From DATBGO01 sp963840095 (GTDB lineage: Bacteria > Actinomycetota > Actinomycetes > Streptosporangiales > Streptosporangiaceae): a stretch of 64,000 bases of DNA. Below are positions 1-9,023 of the stretch, one piece after another. The first letter of the stretch is position 1; each line of letters starts with the position of its first letter. Both the position numbers and the translations under genes were made by a program. The DNA is taken from the NCBI GenBank assembly GCA_963840095.1, contig CAWIXN010000013.1:372001-436000 (forward strand), read 5' to 3'. The notes beneath the pieces are model-generated. The model saw only the letters and a program-made list of their open reading frames with translations, was not told where the DNA came from and made no database searches.

Positions 1-359
1 GCGTCCGAGCCGGAGATGAGCTGGCTGAACGTGTCATACGCGAGGCGCTCGGCCAGCGAGCCGCGGGCGTTACCTGGAAAGCATCGGTTAAGGTTCTTGC
101 CGTCCTGCGGCACGACGAACGGGCTCCGGGCAGCGAACGCGGGCAGGTTGAGCACGGGCACAGCCCGGACCCGGCCACGAAGCTCGCGGGCCTGGAGATC
201 GCGAATCCACCGGCGGACGCCAGCCATCGACGCGTACTCGCAGCCGTGCACACCGGCCAGCACCGTCAGCAACGGGCCGTCCTCGGCACCGGTCAGCTCG
301 ACCAGCGGCACGGCGAGTCCGCCCAGCACAAGTTCGCGGCGGTCCACTGCGGGCGACAT
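1..359 (-). CDS. AstE/AspA-family zinc deacylase, partial (runs off left edge)
   Basis: N-terminal 119 residues of a succinylglutamate desuccinylase/aspartoacylase-type (M14-like) metallohydrolase; the rest lies outside the window. The read-through frame shows the zinc motif H-x-x-E (His38, Glu41 in GVHGCEY), then a Val-rich strand and the NLNR substrate-arginine motif near residues 89-92 followed by CFPG, the order seen in this family. Members cleave N-acyl or amide bonds of small substrates; the actual substrate cannot be told. The start is the ATG at 359; the ribosome-binding site in front is weak, so a nearby alternative start is possible. Confidence 0.8.
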   Translation of the reverse strand, partial: MSPAVDRRELVLGGLAVPLVELTGAEDGPLLTVLAGVHGCEYASMAGVRRWIRDLQARELRGRVRAVPVLNLPAFAARSPFVVPQDGKNLNRCFPGNARGSLAERLAYDTFSQLISGSD

Positions 360-433
360 ACCTGGAAACGTAGCATCCCGGGTCATTCCCGCCGAACACG
401 ACGGGCATCGTGACCGGCCGGCGTCCGACATGA

Positions 434-1345
434 TCATGGACGCCGGTCACCTGCGCGCGGGAGATAAGAGGTGAAGGGCGATGCTCCAGAGCGTTTCCAG
501 CCATCACGCCACTCCGCGTAGACGGGTGAGAAGATGCCGCACGTGAACCAGAGCCCGGCCAGGACCTGCCCCCACGCCAGCAGCGCGAGGACCACCCCGA
601 AGGAACCGAAGAGGCGCCCGTTGTCGGTGATCCAGTAACCGAGTAAGAACTCGGAGATGGTCGACGCGCCCATATAAGCGACCGCCACGAGCAGCGCGCC
701 CGGAAGCAGCCGGGCCAGCTCTATCTGACGGTGCAACAGGAACCACGGCGTCCAAAGCCAGAACGCGACGAGAACAGCGAACCCGATCGGGCTGAGCAGC
801 ACCCAGCCCAGCGACGAGACAACCGATTCCTCGGCTACCTGCAGACCCAGCAGGGTCGTTGCGACGATAAACCAGAATGCGAAACGCCACTGGTCGGTGG
901 GCGAGCCGACGCGGATGCGCCAGGCCCGTGCGTAGACGTCCTGAACGATCTTCCCAAGTCCGAGTCCGAAGATGAGAAAACCCAGCAGGCCGACGACCGA
1001 GGCGGCCGCAGCGTTGCTGGCCTCGCTTCCGAACGCTGAAACCACCAGCGCGATAGCCGGCTGGTGGATATGGAGGCGGTAGACCAGATGCTGAGCGATG
1101 CCGTTGCCCGAGCCGACCGAGAGGTCGGCCAGGGCATACACGGCCAGCAGCGCTGGAACCATCGACAAGAAGGTGCCGAGGACCAGCGCTGCGGCAGAGT
1201 AGTCGCTCGATTCGGCGTAGCGGCGTAACCAGCCGAGGACGAGGCTGCCGATCCGCCCGCTTGAGTGGCGCTCGAGCCGCCGCTCGCCCCACCGCACTAG
1301 CCGGTTGCCCCGCACGCGCTCGATGTCGAACCGGCCGCCTGCCAT
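434..1345 (-). CDS. YihY/virulence factor BrkB family membrane protein
   Basis: A 303-residue inner-membrane protein of the YihY/BrkB family (once called ribonuclease BN). A short basic N-terminus is followed by roughly six hydrophobic segments between residues 50 and 275, with the family's FG-rich loops and a WxxG segment near the last helix (LALLAWGQVLAGLWF). Its function is not settled in the family. The ATG at 1345 has a G-rich Shine-Dalgarno about 8 nt upstream. Its neighbours are unrelated: the deacylase fragment on one side and a broken winged-helix gene on the other. Confidence 0.85.
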   Translation of the reverse strand: MAGGRFDIERVRGNRLVRWGERRLERHSSGRIGSLVLGWLRRYAESSDYSAAALVLGTFLSMVPALLAVYALADLSVGSGNGIAQHLVYRLHIHQPAIALVVSAFGSEASNAAAASVVGLLGFLIFGLGLGKIVQDVYARAWRIRVGSPTDQWRFAFWFIVATTLLGLQVAEESVVSSLGWVLLSPIGFAVLVAFWLWTPWFLLHRQIELARLLPGALLVAVAYMGASTISEFLLGYWITDNGRLFGSFGVVLALLAWGQVLAGLWFTCGIFSPVYAEWRDGWKRSGASPFTSYLPRAGDRRP

Positions 1346-1429
1346 CGGAAATCCCCCCGTTCGCGCACAGGCCTGATCTCTGGAGACGGTAGTCGGCCGG
1401 TTGGCTGCCTGTCCGCGGCTCGCCCCCGG

Positions 1430-2115
1430 CTATCCCGGGAGCACGCGGACGTCGGCTTTGGGCAGGGTGGTCCACCATCGGTCGTAGCGGCGGTAGACCC
1501 GTGGTTCGCGGTCGGCCAGCAGCGCCACCAGCGCCCGGGCCTCGGCGGCAAGTCCTTCCCAGGCCTGCTCGTCCTTCCCAGGCCTGCTCGGGCAGGCGGT
1601 GGAAGGCGGTGGCCTCGATTCCGGGATCGGCCGGGCGCCATACCCCGGCGACGTAGCCGTCGACGAGTAGCGCCGGCAGCACGTCACCGTTTGACCGGAC
1701 CACCAGTCTCCGGTACTCAGGCGGGATGACCCGGCTGCGGTCGGCATGGGCGAGCAGGATGCTGTCCCGCGTGGCCATCAGCCGGGGCGGGGCCGGCGTG
1801 TCCCCTGGGGGCGCGGTGCGCCGGGGACGTCGAACAGCGTCGCACCGTCGGGTCCTTCCAGCTGCTCGAGGTGGCCGTCCAGGGCCCGCAGGGCGTTCCG
1901 GGCCCTAGACCGCTGAACCAGGGCAAACTGCGACACGTCCGCCACCGACGCCGGGCCGAACCCCTCCAGGTAGCGCTGGACCACAGTCTGCAGGGCCTGG
2001 TCCGAGGCCTCCAGTCCCCGTGGCACTGGCCGTGGGCCGGCCGCGACGTAAGACGGCCGGGAACGGAACGACCACGGCCCGCCGGTCGGGGCGTGCAGCA
2101 GCGGCGCGAAAATCG
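1430..2115 (-). pseudogene. winged-helix DNA-binding (AlkZ-like) protein, frameshifted and 5'-truncated
   Basis: Three pieces in two frames make the C-terminal two thirds of a winged helix DNA-binding-domain protein (AlkZ-like family). The first piece (about 2115-1800) carries YLEGFGPASVADVSQF. The second (1778 to about 1590) starts MATRDSILLAHADRSR. The third (about 1570-1430) ends VYRRYDRWWTTLPKADV. The first frame change lies in a C-run near 1805-1812 and behaves as a one-base loss. The second is caused by a perfect 19-bp tandem duplication (1552-1570 and 1571-1589); removing one copy rejoins the frame. No start or N-terminal half is found: a stop lies just upstream of 2110. It is probably dead, though a sequencing error at the C-run cannot be excluded. 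Confidence 0.75.
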
Positions 2116-2238
2116 AGAAGAGTCAGTGACACCAGGAAGGCTCAGCCTGCCTGCAGGGAATTGTCACCACTCAGGTGGATACTTCCATCATGCGCAGGAA
2201 CCTGCCGCCTCGGCGGACTTGCAAGGGGGGCCACGATC

Positions 2239-2616
2239 ATGTCAGCCAGGATCAAGCATCTCAACGGAACCGTGATCCGCGAACGTTCACCCTCCGGCCC
2301 AGGCCCGGTCTTATGGTCACTGACAGGCCCAGGCGATGATCGTCATTACCTGTGGCCCGGCCGGGGAGCAGGGCTCTACTTAGTCGACATCGACGGGATC
2401 AATCCAGTCACCCACCAGGTGGCCAGCGAACGCTACAACGAGCTGAAACAGGCCCGCGGGGCGCTCGCCCGCCTCCTCGCCGAACCTGCCGCATACCCCA
2501 GCCGCCCCGTCCGCCGACCATCCCGCGAAGACCGGCGGCCTGCACGAACTGTCAGATGCACCGCCAGTAGGGCGGTTCCGAACAGCGATCTGCTGACCAG
2601 CGAAGCCAGCTGTTAG
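2239..2616 (+). CDS. hypothetical protein
   Basis: A 125-residue protein not assigned to a family. The ATG at 2239 was chosen because a purine-rich AAGGGGGG lies 8 nt upstream; the open frame extends further back but loses coding character. Residues 1-80 look well ordered (ARIKHLNGTVIRERS, then a W-rich stretch and an ERYNELKQARGALARLL helix). The tail after residue 85 is Arg/Pro-rich and low complexity. The last gene before a divergent efflux-pump locus, it has no operon partner. Confidence 0.5.
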   Translation: MSARIKHLNGTVIRERSPSGPGPVLWSLTGPGDDRHYLWPGRGAGLYLVDIDGINPVTHQVASERYNELKQARGALARLLAEPAAYPSRPVRRPSREDRRPARTVRCTASRAVPNSDLLTSEASC

Positions 2617-2812
2617 TGCCCCTTAAGGCAGCGTTTGCCTGCTCGCCTTCGAGGCCTGTCGGGTACCGAAACTCATGCGGCGGATTGGTTATCCCGGCGT
2701 CCGAGTTGGGAGGGCCTGGCCGGTGGTCTCCCGCAGCCGATGATCACCGGGCGGCTCCACGACCGCCGTACGCCAGCCACCCACCTGGAATGCTGCAGGC
2801 CGCATTCGCGTG

Positions 2813-4411
2813 TTACCGCTCGGGCTGCGACGCTAAGCCTGTCGGTAAGCTAACTGGACGTTGCGTCTGCCCGGCCGGGATCACGCCTGCCCTCGGCCGG
2901 GAATCGCTGCCGGTTCCACCAGTGCCGTCCGGGGCCGGCCCCGACAGGGTCCGCATGTTGCCTGTGGGGAGCACCAGTCCGGCGATGACCGCCGCCACGA
3001 CGAAGATCAGCGACGAGTACAGGAACGCTGTGGTGTAGCTGTGGACCGCTGCCGCCTGCAGGCTGGCCGGCGTTATCGCCCGGCCCACCAGGTAGCCGGT
3101 GGCGGCGCCGGCGGCCAGCGTATTGAGAAGGGCCGTGCCGATCGAGCCACCGACCTGCTGGGAGGTGTTGAGAGTGGCCGACCCCACCCCCGCATCGTGG
3201 GGCTTGAGCCCCAGGGTGCCGGTGCTGAACGAGGGGGCCAGGCTCAGGCCGAACCCGAGGCCCAGCAGCAGGAGGTAGGGCAGCACGTGGCTCACGTACG
3301 AGCTGTGCGGCCCGACCAGATGGAGGAGGTACAAGGCGGCGGCGTTCATGAGCAGCCCGATCGGCACGATCACCTTGGGACCGACACGGGGCAGGAGCAC
3401 CCGGTTGGACACCTGCGCCATCCCCGCGAGCGCGGCGATCATGGGGAGAAAGGCGATGCCGGTCTTGACCGGGCTGAACTTGAGTGTCTCCTGCATGTAG
3501 TAGGTGAGGAACAGGAAGACCCCGAAGAGCCCCATGCTGGCCAGCAGCATGGCGAGTATCGAACCGCCTCTCGTCCTGTTCCGTACGACCCGGGGCGGGA
3601 GCAGCGGGTACGACGCCCGGGGCTCGAACAGGGCGAAGCTGGCCAGCAGGATTACCCCGACGACCAGGAAGCCAATGGTGAAGGGATTGCTCCAGGCGGT
3701 GGTCTCGGCGTGAGAGAAGCCGTAGACCAGGCAGAACAGGCCGCTGGTGACCAGGAGGAGCCCGGGAATGTCCACCGGATCGCGGTTGGCGGCCTTGTCG
3801 TTCTTGAGCCAGAGCAAGGCACCGGTAGTGGCGATGGCGGCAAAGACCAGGTTGATATAGAGGGTCCAGCGCCATGACGCGTACGAAGTGAGGATCCCGC
3901 CCAGCAGCAGCCCCAGGGCCCCGCCTGCTCCGGCGATGCCGCCGTAAATGGCGAACGCCTTGCCGCGTTCCCGGAGGTCGGTGAAGGTCGTGGTGAGCAG
4001 GGCCAGGACCGAAGGGGCGAGCAGCGCGCCGAAGGCGCCCTGCACGGTTCGGGCGGTCACCAGCATCGCGAAGTTGACCGAGGCTCCGCCGATGGCCGAA
4101 GCCCCGGCGAACCCGGCCAGCCCGATGATCAGCGTCCGCTTACGCCCGAAAATGTCGCCAATCCGGCCGCCGAGCAGGAGAAGGCTGCCGAAGGCGAGCG
4201 AGTAGGCGGTCACGACCCACTGGCGGTCGGCGTTGGAGAAGCTGAGCGCGTGCTGAGCTGTCGGCAGCGCGATGTTGACCACGGTGTTGTCCAGGATGAC
4301 CATCAGCTGCGCGATGCCCAGCACGGCCAGAATCCACCATCGCATATCGTGGTTCGCCGCATGGTCGGCCGTCTCAGCCGCTGCCAGCGGCGAGGTTCCC
4401 GGTGGGCTCAT
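2813..4411 (-). CDS. DHA2-family MFS drug efflux transporter (EmrB/QacA type)
   Basis: A 532-residue integral membrane protein with about 14 predicted helices, the drug:H+ antiporter DHA2 layout. It shows the MFS loop 2-3 motif A-like GGRIGDIFGRKRT, motif C-like G-rich helix 5 (GIAGAGGALGLLLGG), and the helix 1 signature LDNTVVNIALP typical of EmrB/QacA proteins. It probably exports hydrophobic or cationic compounds using the proton gradient. The start at 4411 was preferred over an upstream ATG at 4516 because GAGGAGG sits 5 nt before it. No regulator is adjacent. Confidence 0.9.
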   Translation of the reverse strand: MSPPGTSPLAAAETADHAANHDMRWWILAVLGIAQLMVILDNTVVNIALPTAQHALSFSNADRQWVVTAYSLAFGSLLLLGGRIGDIFGRKRTLIIGLAGFAGASAIGGASVNFAMLVTARTVQGAFGALLAPSVLALLTTTFTDLRERGKAFAIYGGIAGAGGALGLLLGGILTSYASWRWTLYINLVFAAIATTGALLWLKNDKAANRDPVDIPGLLLVTSGLFCLVYGFSHAETTAWSNPFTIGFLVVGVILLASFALFEPRASYPLLPPRVVRNRTRGGSILAMLLASMGLFGVFLFLTYYMQETLKFSPVKTGIAFLPMIAALAGMAQVSNRVLLPRVGPKVIVPIGLLMNAAALYLLHLVGPHSSYVSHVLPYLLLLGLGFGLSLAPSFSTGTLGLKPHDAGVGSATLNTSQQVGGSIGTALLNTLAAGAATGYLVGRAITPASLQAAAVHSYTTAFLYSSLIFVVAAVIAGLVLPTGNMRTLSGPAPDGTGGTGSDSRPRAGVIPAGQTQRPVSLPTGLASQPER

Positions 4412-4711
4412 CGATTCCTCCTCTGACTGCGACAAGGTGACCCCTCCGCTCGTTTCGGGCTCTGACGCCTGCCGTCGACACGCCGAAACCGCAAGCATGC
4501 ATGACGTAACACTCACCGGCCGGAAATCGGTGCCGCGGGGCGGCCCCCATTCGGTCGGGCCTCCCCGGAGGCGGTGGTGTCACGGCCGATGCCGGTTACC
4601 TATCGGGGCTTCTGCGGCGAGAACCCGCCATGCAGTGGTGCGACCACGCTGCGCACGGTGAGCACGAGGTGGCGCCTATCCTGGCAGTGGCGTCCTGCCC
4701 GGACGGGGAAC

Positions 4712-5101
4712 ATGATCTGGTACCGAATTGCCGCTGACATCGTGCTCGTCGTCCATCTGCTGTTCATCGGCTTCGTAGTAGGCGGCGCGTTCCTCGCCTG
4801 GCGCTGGCCGTGGGTCATCTGGGTGCATCTGCCAGCGATGGTATACGGCGCGCTCGTCGAATTTGTCGGCTTCACGTGCCCGCTGACCCCGCTGCAGAAT
4901 TACCTCCGCCGCCACGGCGGCGAGCCGGGATACAACGGCGGATTCATCTCGCACTACCTGATCCAGGTGATCTACCCACCCGGCCTCACCCGGGGAATCC
5001 AGATCGGGCTCGGTCTGTTCGTCGTGCTCGTCGCGGCGGTCGGATACCTCGGTTACCTGCGCCGACACGGACCAGCCTGCGGCTGGCGCGCTGGTCACTG
5101 A
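4712..5101 (+). CDS. DUF2784 family membrane protein
   Basis: A 129-residue protein with three or four hydrophobic segments. It matches DUF2784: a first helix HLLFIGFVVGGAFLAWRW, the PxxxWGxxxE-like APAMVYGALVEF region, the conserved CPLTPLQNYLR segment, and GYNGGFISHYLIQVIYPPGLTR before the last helix. The function of the family is unknown. The ATG at 4712 follows GGGGAAC, and homologues start at about this point. Confidence 0.85.
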   Translation: MIWYRIAADIVLVVHLLFIGFVVGGAFLAWRWPWVIWVHLPAMVYGALVEFVGFTCPLTPLQNYLRRHGGEPGYNGGFISHYLIQVIYPPGLTRGIQIGLGLFVVLVAAVGYLGYLRRHGPACGWRAGH

Positions 5102-5208
5102 CCAGCGCGCAGCGACAGCGGACGGCAGCGATGGCTCGGTGCCATTGGTTGCGGCGCGGAGCCTGGGCTTTCACCGGGGCCATCGTGATGCGATGAGCAG
5201 GCCCGGCG

Positions 5209-5907
5209 TCAGCCCACGCGCGAGCGCAGGCCGACTATCGTGTCGCCCGACCTTCCACGGCTGAACCGAACCCGAGGGTCGTTCTGCAGTATCTCCGTCG
5301 CGGTTTCCACCGGAACCGCCGCCGCGGCGGCCAGCCTGTCGAGCGAGCGCCACCGGAAGCGGGGATGGTTGAGCGCCTCATCAATGCGCGACCTGATCGC
5401 GCTGCCGGTGCCCGGTACCGCTGGGTCACCATCACCGGGAGGCCGGTCGGCAAAGGCGGCCAGCTCGGCGGCCAGCGTGTCAAAGTCCCGCACGGGCAGC
5501 TGGCACCCGTGGGCCTGCGCAATGCGGGAGTACAACCGCAACAGGCCGCTACCGTCGGCGAGCTCCAGTCCCTGGTAGGCCAGCAGAGGCATGGGCAGGT
5601 CTCGCGGCCGTAGCCCGCCAGAGCACAGGGGTATTACCGGGATGTCCCGCATCCAGGCCGCTCCGGACTCGAAGTTGATCCACGGGCGGCTGAGCGCGGC
5701 CCGGTCGCACAGTACGACGAAAATCGCAGAATCGTGCAGTGCCCGGCTGAGCGATGAAAACCACAGTTCTCCGGCGGCAATACTCTCCGTATCAGACGAC
5801 ATGAAAACGCCGACTTGACCGAGGAAGTCCTCGGTTATCCTCTGCTTTAACCGGGCAGCCAACCTGGCCTGCTCCGTGACGTGGCTGATGAAAATCTGGG
5901 TCTCCAT
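5209..5907 (-). CDS. TIR-domain protein with C-terminal winged-helix-like segment
   Basis: A 232-residue protein. Residues 1-130 form a TIR domain: QIFISH strand, a helix, VFMSS strand, IFVVLCDRAALSRPW strand and loop, and the Glu80 (WINFESGAAW) where NAD-cleaving TIR domains keep their catalytic acid. Residues 178-232 (FRWRSLDRLAAAAAVP to the C-terminus) resemble a small winged helix. It follows the larger TIR gene by 74 bp on the same strand, so the two are probably cotranscribed. TIR domains in bacteria commonly act as NADases or signal-nucleotide makers in anti-phage defence. That role is inferred here; the pairing of architectures is not one I recognise. Confidence 0.85.
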   Translation of the reverse strand: METQIFISHVTEQARLAARLKQRITEDFLGQVGVFMSSDTESIAAGELWFSSLSRALHDSAIFVVLCDRAALSRPWINFESGAAWMRDIPVIPLCSGGLRPRDLPMPLLAYQGLELADGSGLLRLYSRIAQAHGCQLPVRDFDTLAAELAAFADRPPGDGDPAVPGTGSAIRSRIDEALNHPRFRWRSLDRLAAAAAVPVETATEILQNDPRVRFSRGRSGDTIVGLRSRVG

Positions 5908-5981
5908 TGCATCGCCTTTCTTCTCCGATCCTGAATTTGGCCGGGCCTGATAACCCCAGGATCACGCTCCAGACCGGACGG

Positions 5982-8378
5982 CTAGCCGAGACGAACGTGG
6001 CCGAAGGTCGCGCCGGCCCGCACGTGATCGTTGGTCTCGACGAACTTCTCCGGCATGCCCGGCAGCACGGCCGTCTCGAGCACCAGCGTGATCAGCCAGG
6101 CGAACGTGTCCTTGCGGCACGCTGCCACATACAGCCTGCGCAGCGGCGGGCTGGCGTCCTGAAGCCGGGCGACTCCGCTCCAGCAGTGCACCTCGTCCAG
6201 GCCGAGCCGGTCCGCGACGACGATGAACTCGCCCTCGTATCGCCAGTCCAGTAGTGCGGGCGGCGGCCCGCTGCCCGTGAGCTCCATCACCGGAAACCCG
6301 GTCAGCAACTGCGTGGTCTCGACCCACAGACGCATGTTGTGCCCGGGCACTGCGTTGTCCATAAACCTGACCGACAGCAGGGTCGCCGGGCTCCCGCCCG
6401 CAAAGACATGCTGCAGCTCATGCCCCCTGGCCGTGACCGCGGGCTCGGCGGACCACCGCTGCGGAACGCGGATCTGATAGCGGAGGGCCGGACTGTCGTA
6501 GGCGACCGACGGCCACCCCTCCGGGTCGGCGGGCAGCATCCACACCGGACCGTTTTTCTGCTGCTGATCCTTGGCCTCGACCGCGGACGCGATCCGCTTG
6601 TCCGGGTCAAGTTCGCCCTGCCACCTGCTGACCGGCAGATCCGCCGCGACGCCCCAGCGGGTCGCCAGGTCCAGCGCCGTCAGGTAAGCGCGCCGCGCAT
6701 CGCCCTGACGCTGCGGGCTTGACCGCTCATGAGCCAGGCGGCGCCAGATTTCCACGCTGTCGGTCAGCGCCCGCACCCCGGCATCCTTCCGGCCGTTCGC
6801 CAGGTAGACATCCGCGCAGGCCACCAGCCCGCGCGCCGTCAGCCGACGGTACTCGGGCTCGTCGCCGTAAAGCTCAGCCAGCCGGACCGGCACGCGGACG
6901 ACCGGATCGCAGTACTGGAGCGCGTCTTTGTAATGCTTGGCGCTGACATAACAGCCGAGCAGGCCGGCGCAGGCGCGGACGAGCAGGACCCCCTCGGAGT
7001 AGCTCGGATAGCCGCTCATGACGAGCGGCTCGAGCAGCTTCGCGGCGCCCCAGAACAGCCTGGCCGCGTCCTGGTCGTCGTGCCGGAACGCCAGCAACGT
7101 GGCCCGCGCCACCGCCAGCCGCGCGGCCAGCCGGATATCGGCATCCGCGACTGGCTTGTCCTCGAGCACCGCGCAGACCAGCGCCTCGTTCTTCTCCCCG
7201 CTGTCAGGGGGCTCCGGTTCCGCGTACAGGCTTGCCAGCGCCTCGCGCTCGATCGGATTCGGGCGGGACGCGAGTGCCGGCGCAGCGAGGACGCTGCGGC
7301 TCTCCGGACTGTGGCGGGAGGAGAACAGCTGCACCCACTGCGGCTGCTCGTCCCGGAAGTAAGCGCTCACCGTGACGTCGATGGGGCTCAACTCGGGATC
7401 GGCCCATTCTTCGGCCTTGCCATCGACGTACGTGGTGAGCGTGAAACGGCAATCGTCGTCCGCCAGCTTGCGCAGGCTCGGGATCTCGAAGCGCTGCGGC
7501 ATGACCGGCTGGCGGGCAGCCGGAATGAACTCGCTGCCGTCGAACTCCAGGGAGAAGGTCGCCAGCATCGAATGATCGTCGGTCCCGTCGATGTGCGCGC
7601 TCAGCTCCTCGACCCGGTTGAACCAGCGGAACTTGGCGTCGATCCGCGGCCGGCTGTCGAGCGCATAGTCCTCGTAGGAAGGCTCCCCGAAGCCCAGCTC
7701 CGCAGGCCAGGTGGATCCTTCCCGGTACGCTGCAAAGTAGAAGGACATCGGCACCGTCCAGAGCGGATTCAGCCGCAGCCGGAGCTCCGCGACCAAGCCG
7801 GGCTCGGCAGGGAACGACCGGTGGTCGACCACGACCTGAATGCTCGTGATGGCCTTGTCGCGCACCCGGTCGAGCTGACCGGCGAGCTGGGTCAGCCGGG
7901 CCTGGACATCCGTCTCGAGCTCGCGCTTGGCCCAGGCCGAACGCTGTCCGGCCGTCAGCAGCACCCCGTCCTCCACGTGCTCCGCGCCGATCACCGCCCG
8001 GATCACTCGCAGGCGCACGGCCTCTTCGTCGAGTCCGCCGGACGCGTCGATGGCGACGAGGTCGTCCAGCTCACCAGGGATACGGCACGGCCGCAGGATG
8101 AGCGGGACGATCCGCAGGCCTTTTTCACGCCGGGCCAGTGCGTGCCTGACCTCGTAGTCAACCCACCTGGAGGCCACCGAGGCGGGAGATAGCAGAATGC
8201 AGGCGACGGCCGCGCTGTCCAGGTTCGACGTCAGCTCGCTCTCCAGCACGGAGGCCGGCTTGATGTCGAAGAAGTCCAGCCACGCGTCCGCGCCGCTGCC
8301 TTCGAGGATTTTCAGCAGGGCGAATGCCTCGGCCCGGTCGGCTGAGCTATAGGAAATGAACACCCGTTCCGCCGGCAT
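5982..8378 (-). CDS. large TIR-domain protein with TPR-like middle and globular C-terminal domain
   Basis: A 798-residue protein. A TIR domain at residues 4-130 has FISYSSADR, AWLDFFDIKP, and SRWVDYEV with Glu76 at the NADase position. Residues 140-375 form a region with many beta-strand-like stretches of unknown type. Residues 395-580 are helical and Ala/Arg-rich with TPR-like spacing (LVRACAGLLGCYVSA, CADVYLANGRKDAGVR). Residues 612-798 look like a compact PsbP/DcrB-like alpha+beta fold, a weak call. The ATG at 8378 has a GGGGGG element close upstream. It is the first gene of a two-TIR operon; a defence or NAD-depletion role is inferred from the family. Confidence 0.85.
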   Translation of the reverse strand: MPAERVFISYSSADRAEAFALLKILEGSGADAWLDFFDIKPASVLESELTSNLDSAAVACILLSPASVASRWVDYEVRHALARREKGLRIVPLILRPCRIPGELDDLVAIDASGGLDEEAVRLRVIRAVIGAEHVEDGVLLTAGQRSAWAKRELETDVQARLTQLAGQLDRVRDKAITSIQVVVDHRSFPAEPGLVAELRLRLNPLWTVPMSFYFAAYREGSTWPAELGFGEPSYEDYALDSRPRIDAKFRWFNRVEELSAHIDGTDDHSMLATFSLEFDGSEFIPAARQPVMPQRFEIPSLRKLADDDCRFTLTTYVDGKAEEWADPELSPIDVTVSAYFRDEQPQWVQLFSSRHSPESRSVLAAPALASRPNPIEREALASLYAEPEPPDSGEKNEALVCAVLEDKPVADADIRLAARLAVARATLLAFRHDDQDAARLFWGAAKLLEPLVMSGYPSYSEGVLLVRACAGLLGCYVSAKHYKDALQYCDPVVRVPVRLAELYGDEPEYRRLTARGLVACADVYLANGRKDAGVRALTDSVEIWRRLAHERSSPQRQGDARRAYLTALDLATRWGVAADLPVSRWQGELDPDKRIASAVEAKDQQQKNGPVWMLPADPEGWPSVAYDSPALRYQIRVPQRWSAEPAVTARGHELQHVFAGGSPATLLSVRFMDNAVPGHNMRLWVETTQLLTGFPVMELTGSGPPPALLDWRYEGEFIVVADRLGLDEVHCWSGVARLQDASPPLRRLYVAACRKDTFAWLITLVLETAVLPGMPEKFVETNDHVRAGATFGHVRLG

Positions 8379-8459
8379 ACGCCCCCCAGACCGGAGCCCA
8401 TTGTGAGCTAATTCACCACGGTAACTGGACGTCTCAGCGGATGACTAGTCTTCGCTGCC

Positions 8460-8700
8460 GCGAAATGCGCTGCCCCCGGGATCAAAGCTGCCGGGGCCGG
8501 ACCCGGGCGAAGACCCGGTGGCGACCTTCCAGATCCTCGGCCGGGTAAGCCCGGAACCCGGTATGGCGGATGCCGTGGACGATCTTCGCCGGGCGCATCG
8601 CCGGGACTGGCGCCTTCCCGCCTGAACGCCATCAGCGCGCAGTCGCCGCCCGGAACTCGATCCAGGGGTGCCCGTAGTCGCCCCGGGCAGCGGCCAACGG
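8460..8700 (-). pseudogene. unassigned protein remnant
   Basis: No intact gene lies between the TIR operon and 9024. On the minus strand, frames at about 8700-8640 (WIEFRAATAR) and 8580-8482 (HGIRHTGFRAYPAEDLEGRH, then VFARVRPRQL and a stop) read like pieces of one protein interrupted by a frameshift. I cannot name the family. Confidence 0.3.
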
Positions 8701-8833
8701 ATGATCAAAAGGCCCAGCTCGGCTGGAATCTTCCTGATCGTGACTACTTTTCCGCGATTATCGCTGAGCAGTCGCCACGATCACGGGAATCGGGCGTCCG
8801 GCGGGAGCACGCCCGGGCCGCGAACTGCGGCCG

Positions 8834-8956
8834 TTACGGCGCGATCGCGATAGCGTACGGGACGGGCCCGGCCAGGATCGGAGATCCTGCCGCGTTGGTG
8901 GCGGTCTGGATCGGGGTGACCGTGCTCGGGTGTTCGGTTCGGAGTCTGGCCAGCAT
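8834..8956 (-). pseudogene. YVTN beta-propeller repeat remnant
   Basis: A 40-codon open frame (ATG at 8956, TAA at 8834) reads as one blade of an actinobacterial YVTN/YncE-type beta-propeller: the pattern TVTPIQTATNAAGSPI followed by PYAIAIAP matches the usual VTPIdTaTN...I..G..P.aIAitP blade and ends at the position where such proteins often stop. There is no upstream gene body, so this is a C-terminal leftover of a deleted gene. Confidence 0.5.
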
Positions 8957-9023
8957 CGGCGTGCGCCTTTCTATCCTGGCCGACCTTCGCGGGCCATGAC
9001 CAGTCGTGGTGGCGGGGGCCAGA

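Noticed and set aside
6729..8192. 487-codon plus-strand open frame opposite the large TIR gene
   Set aside because: It is antisense to a gene with clear domains. Composition is Arg/Gln/His-rich, as expected for the shadow of GC-rich coding DNA, and no domain is seen.
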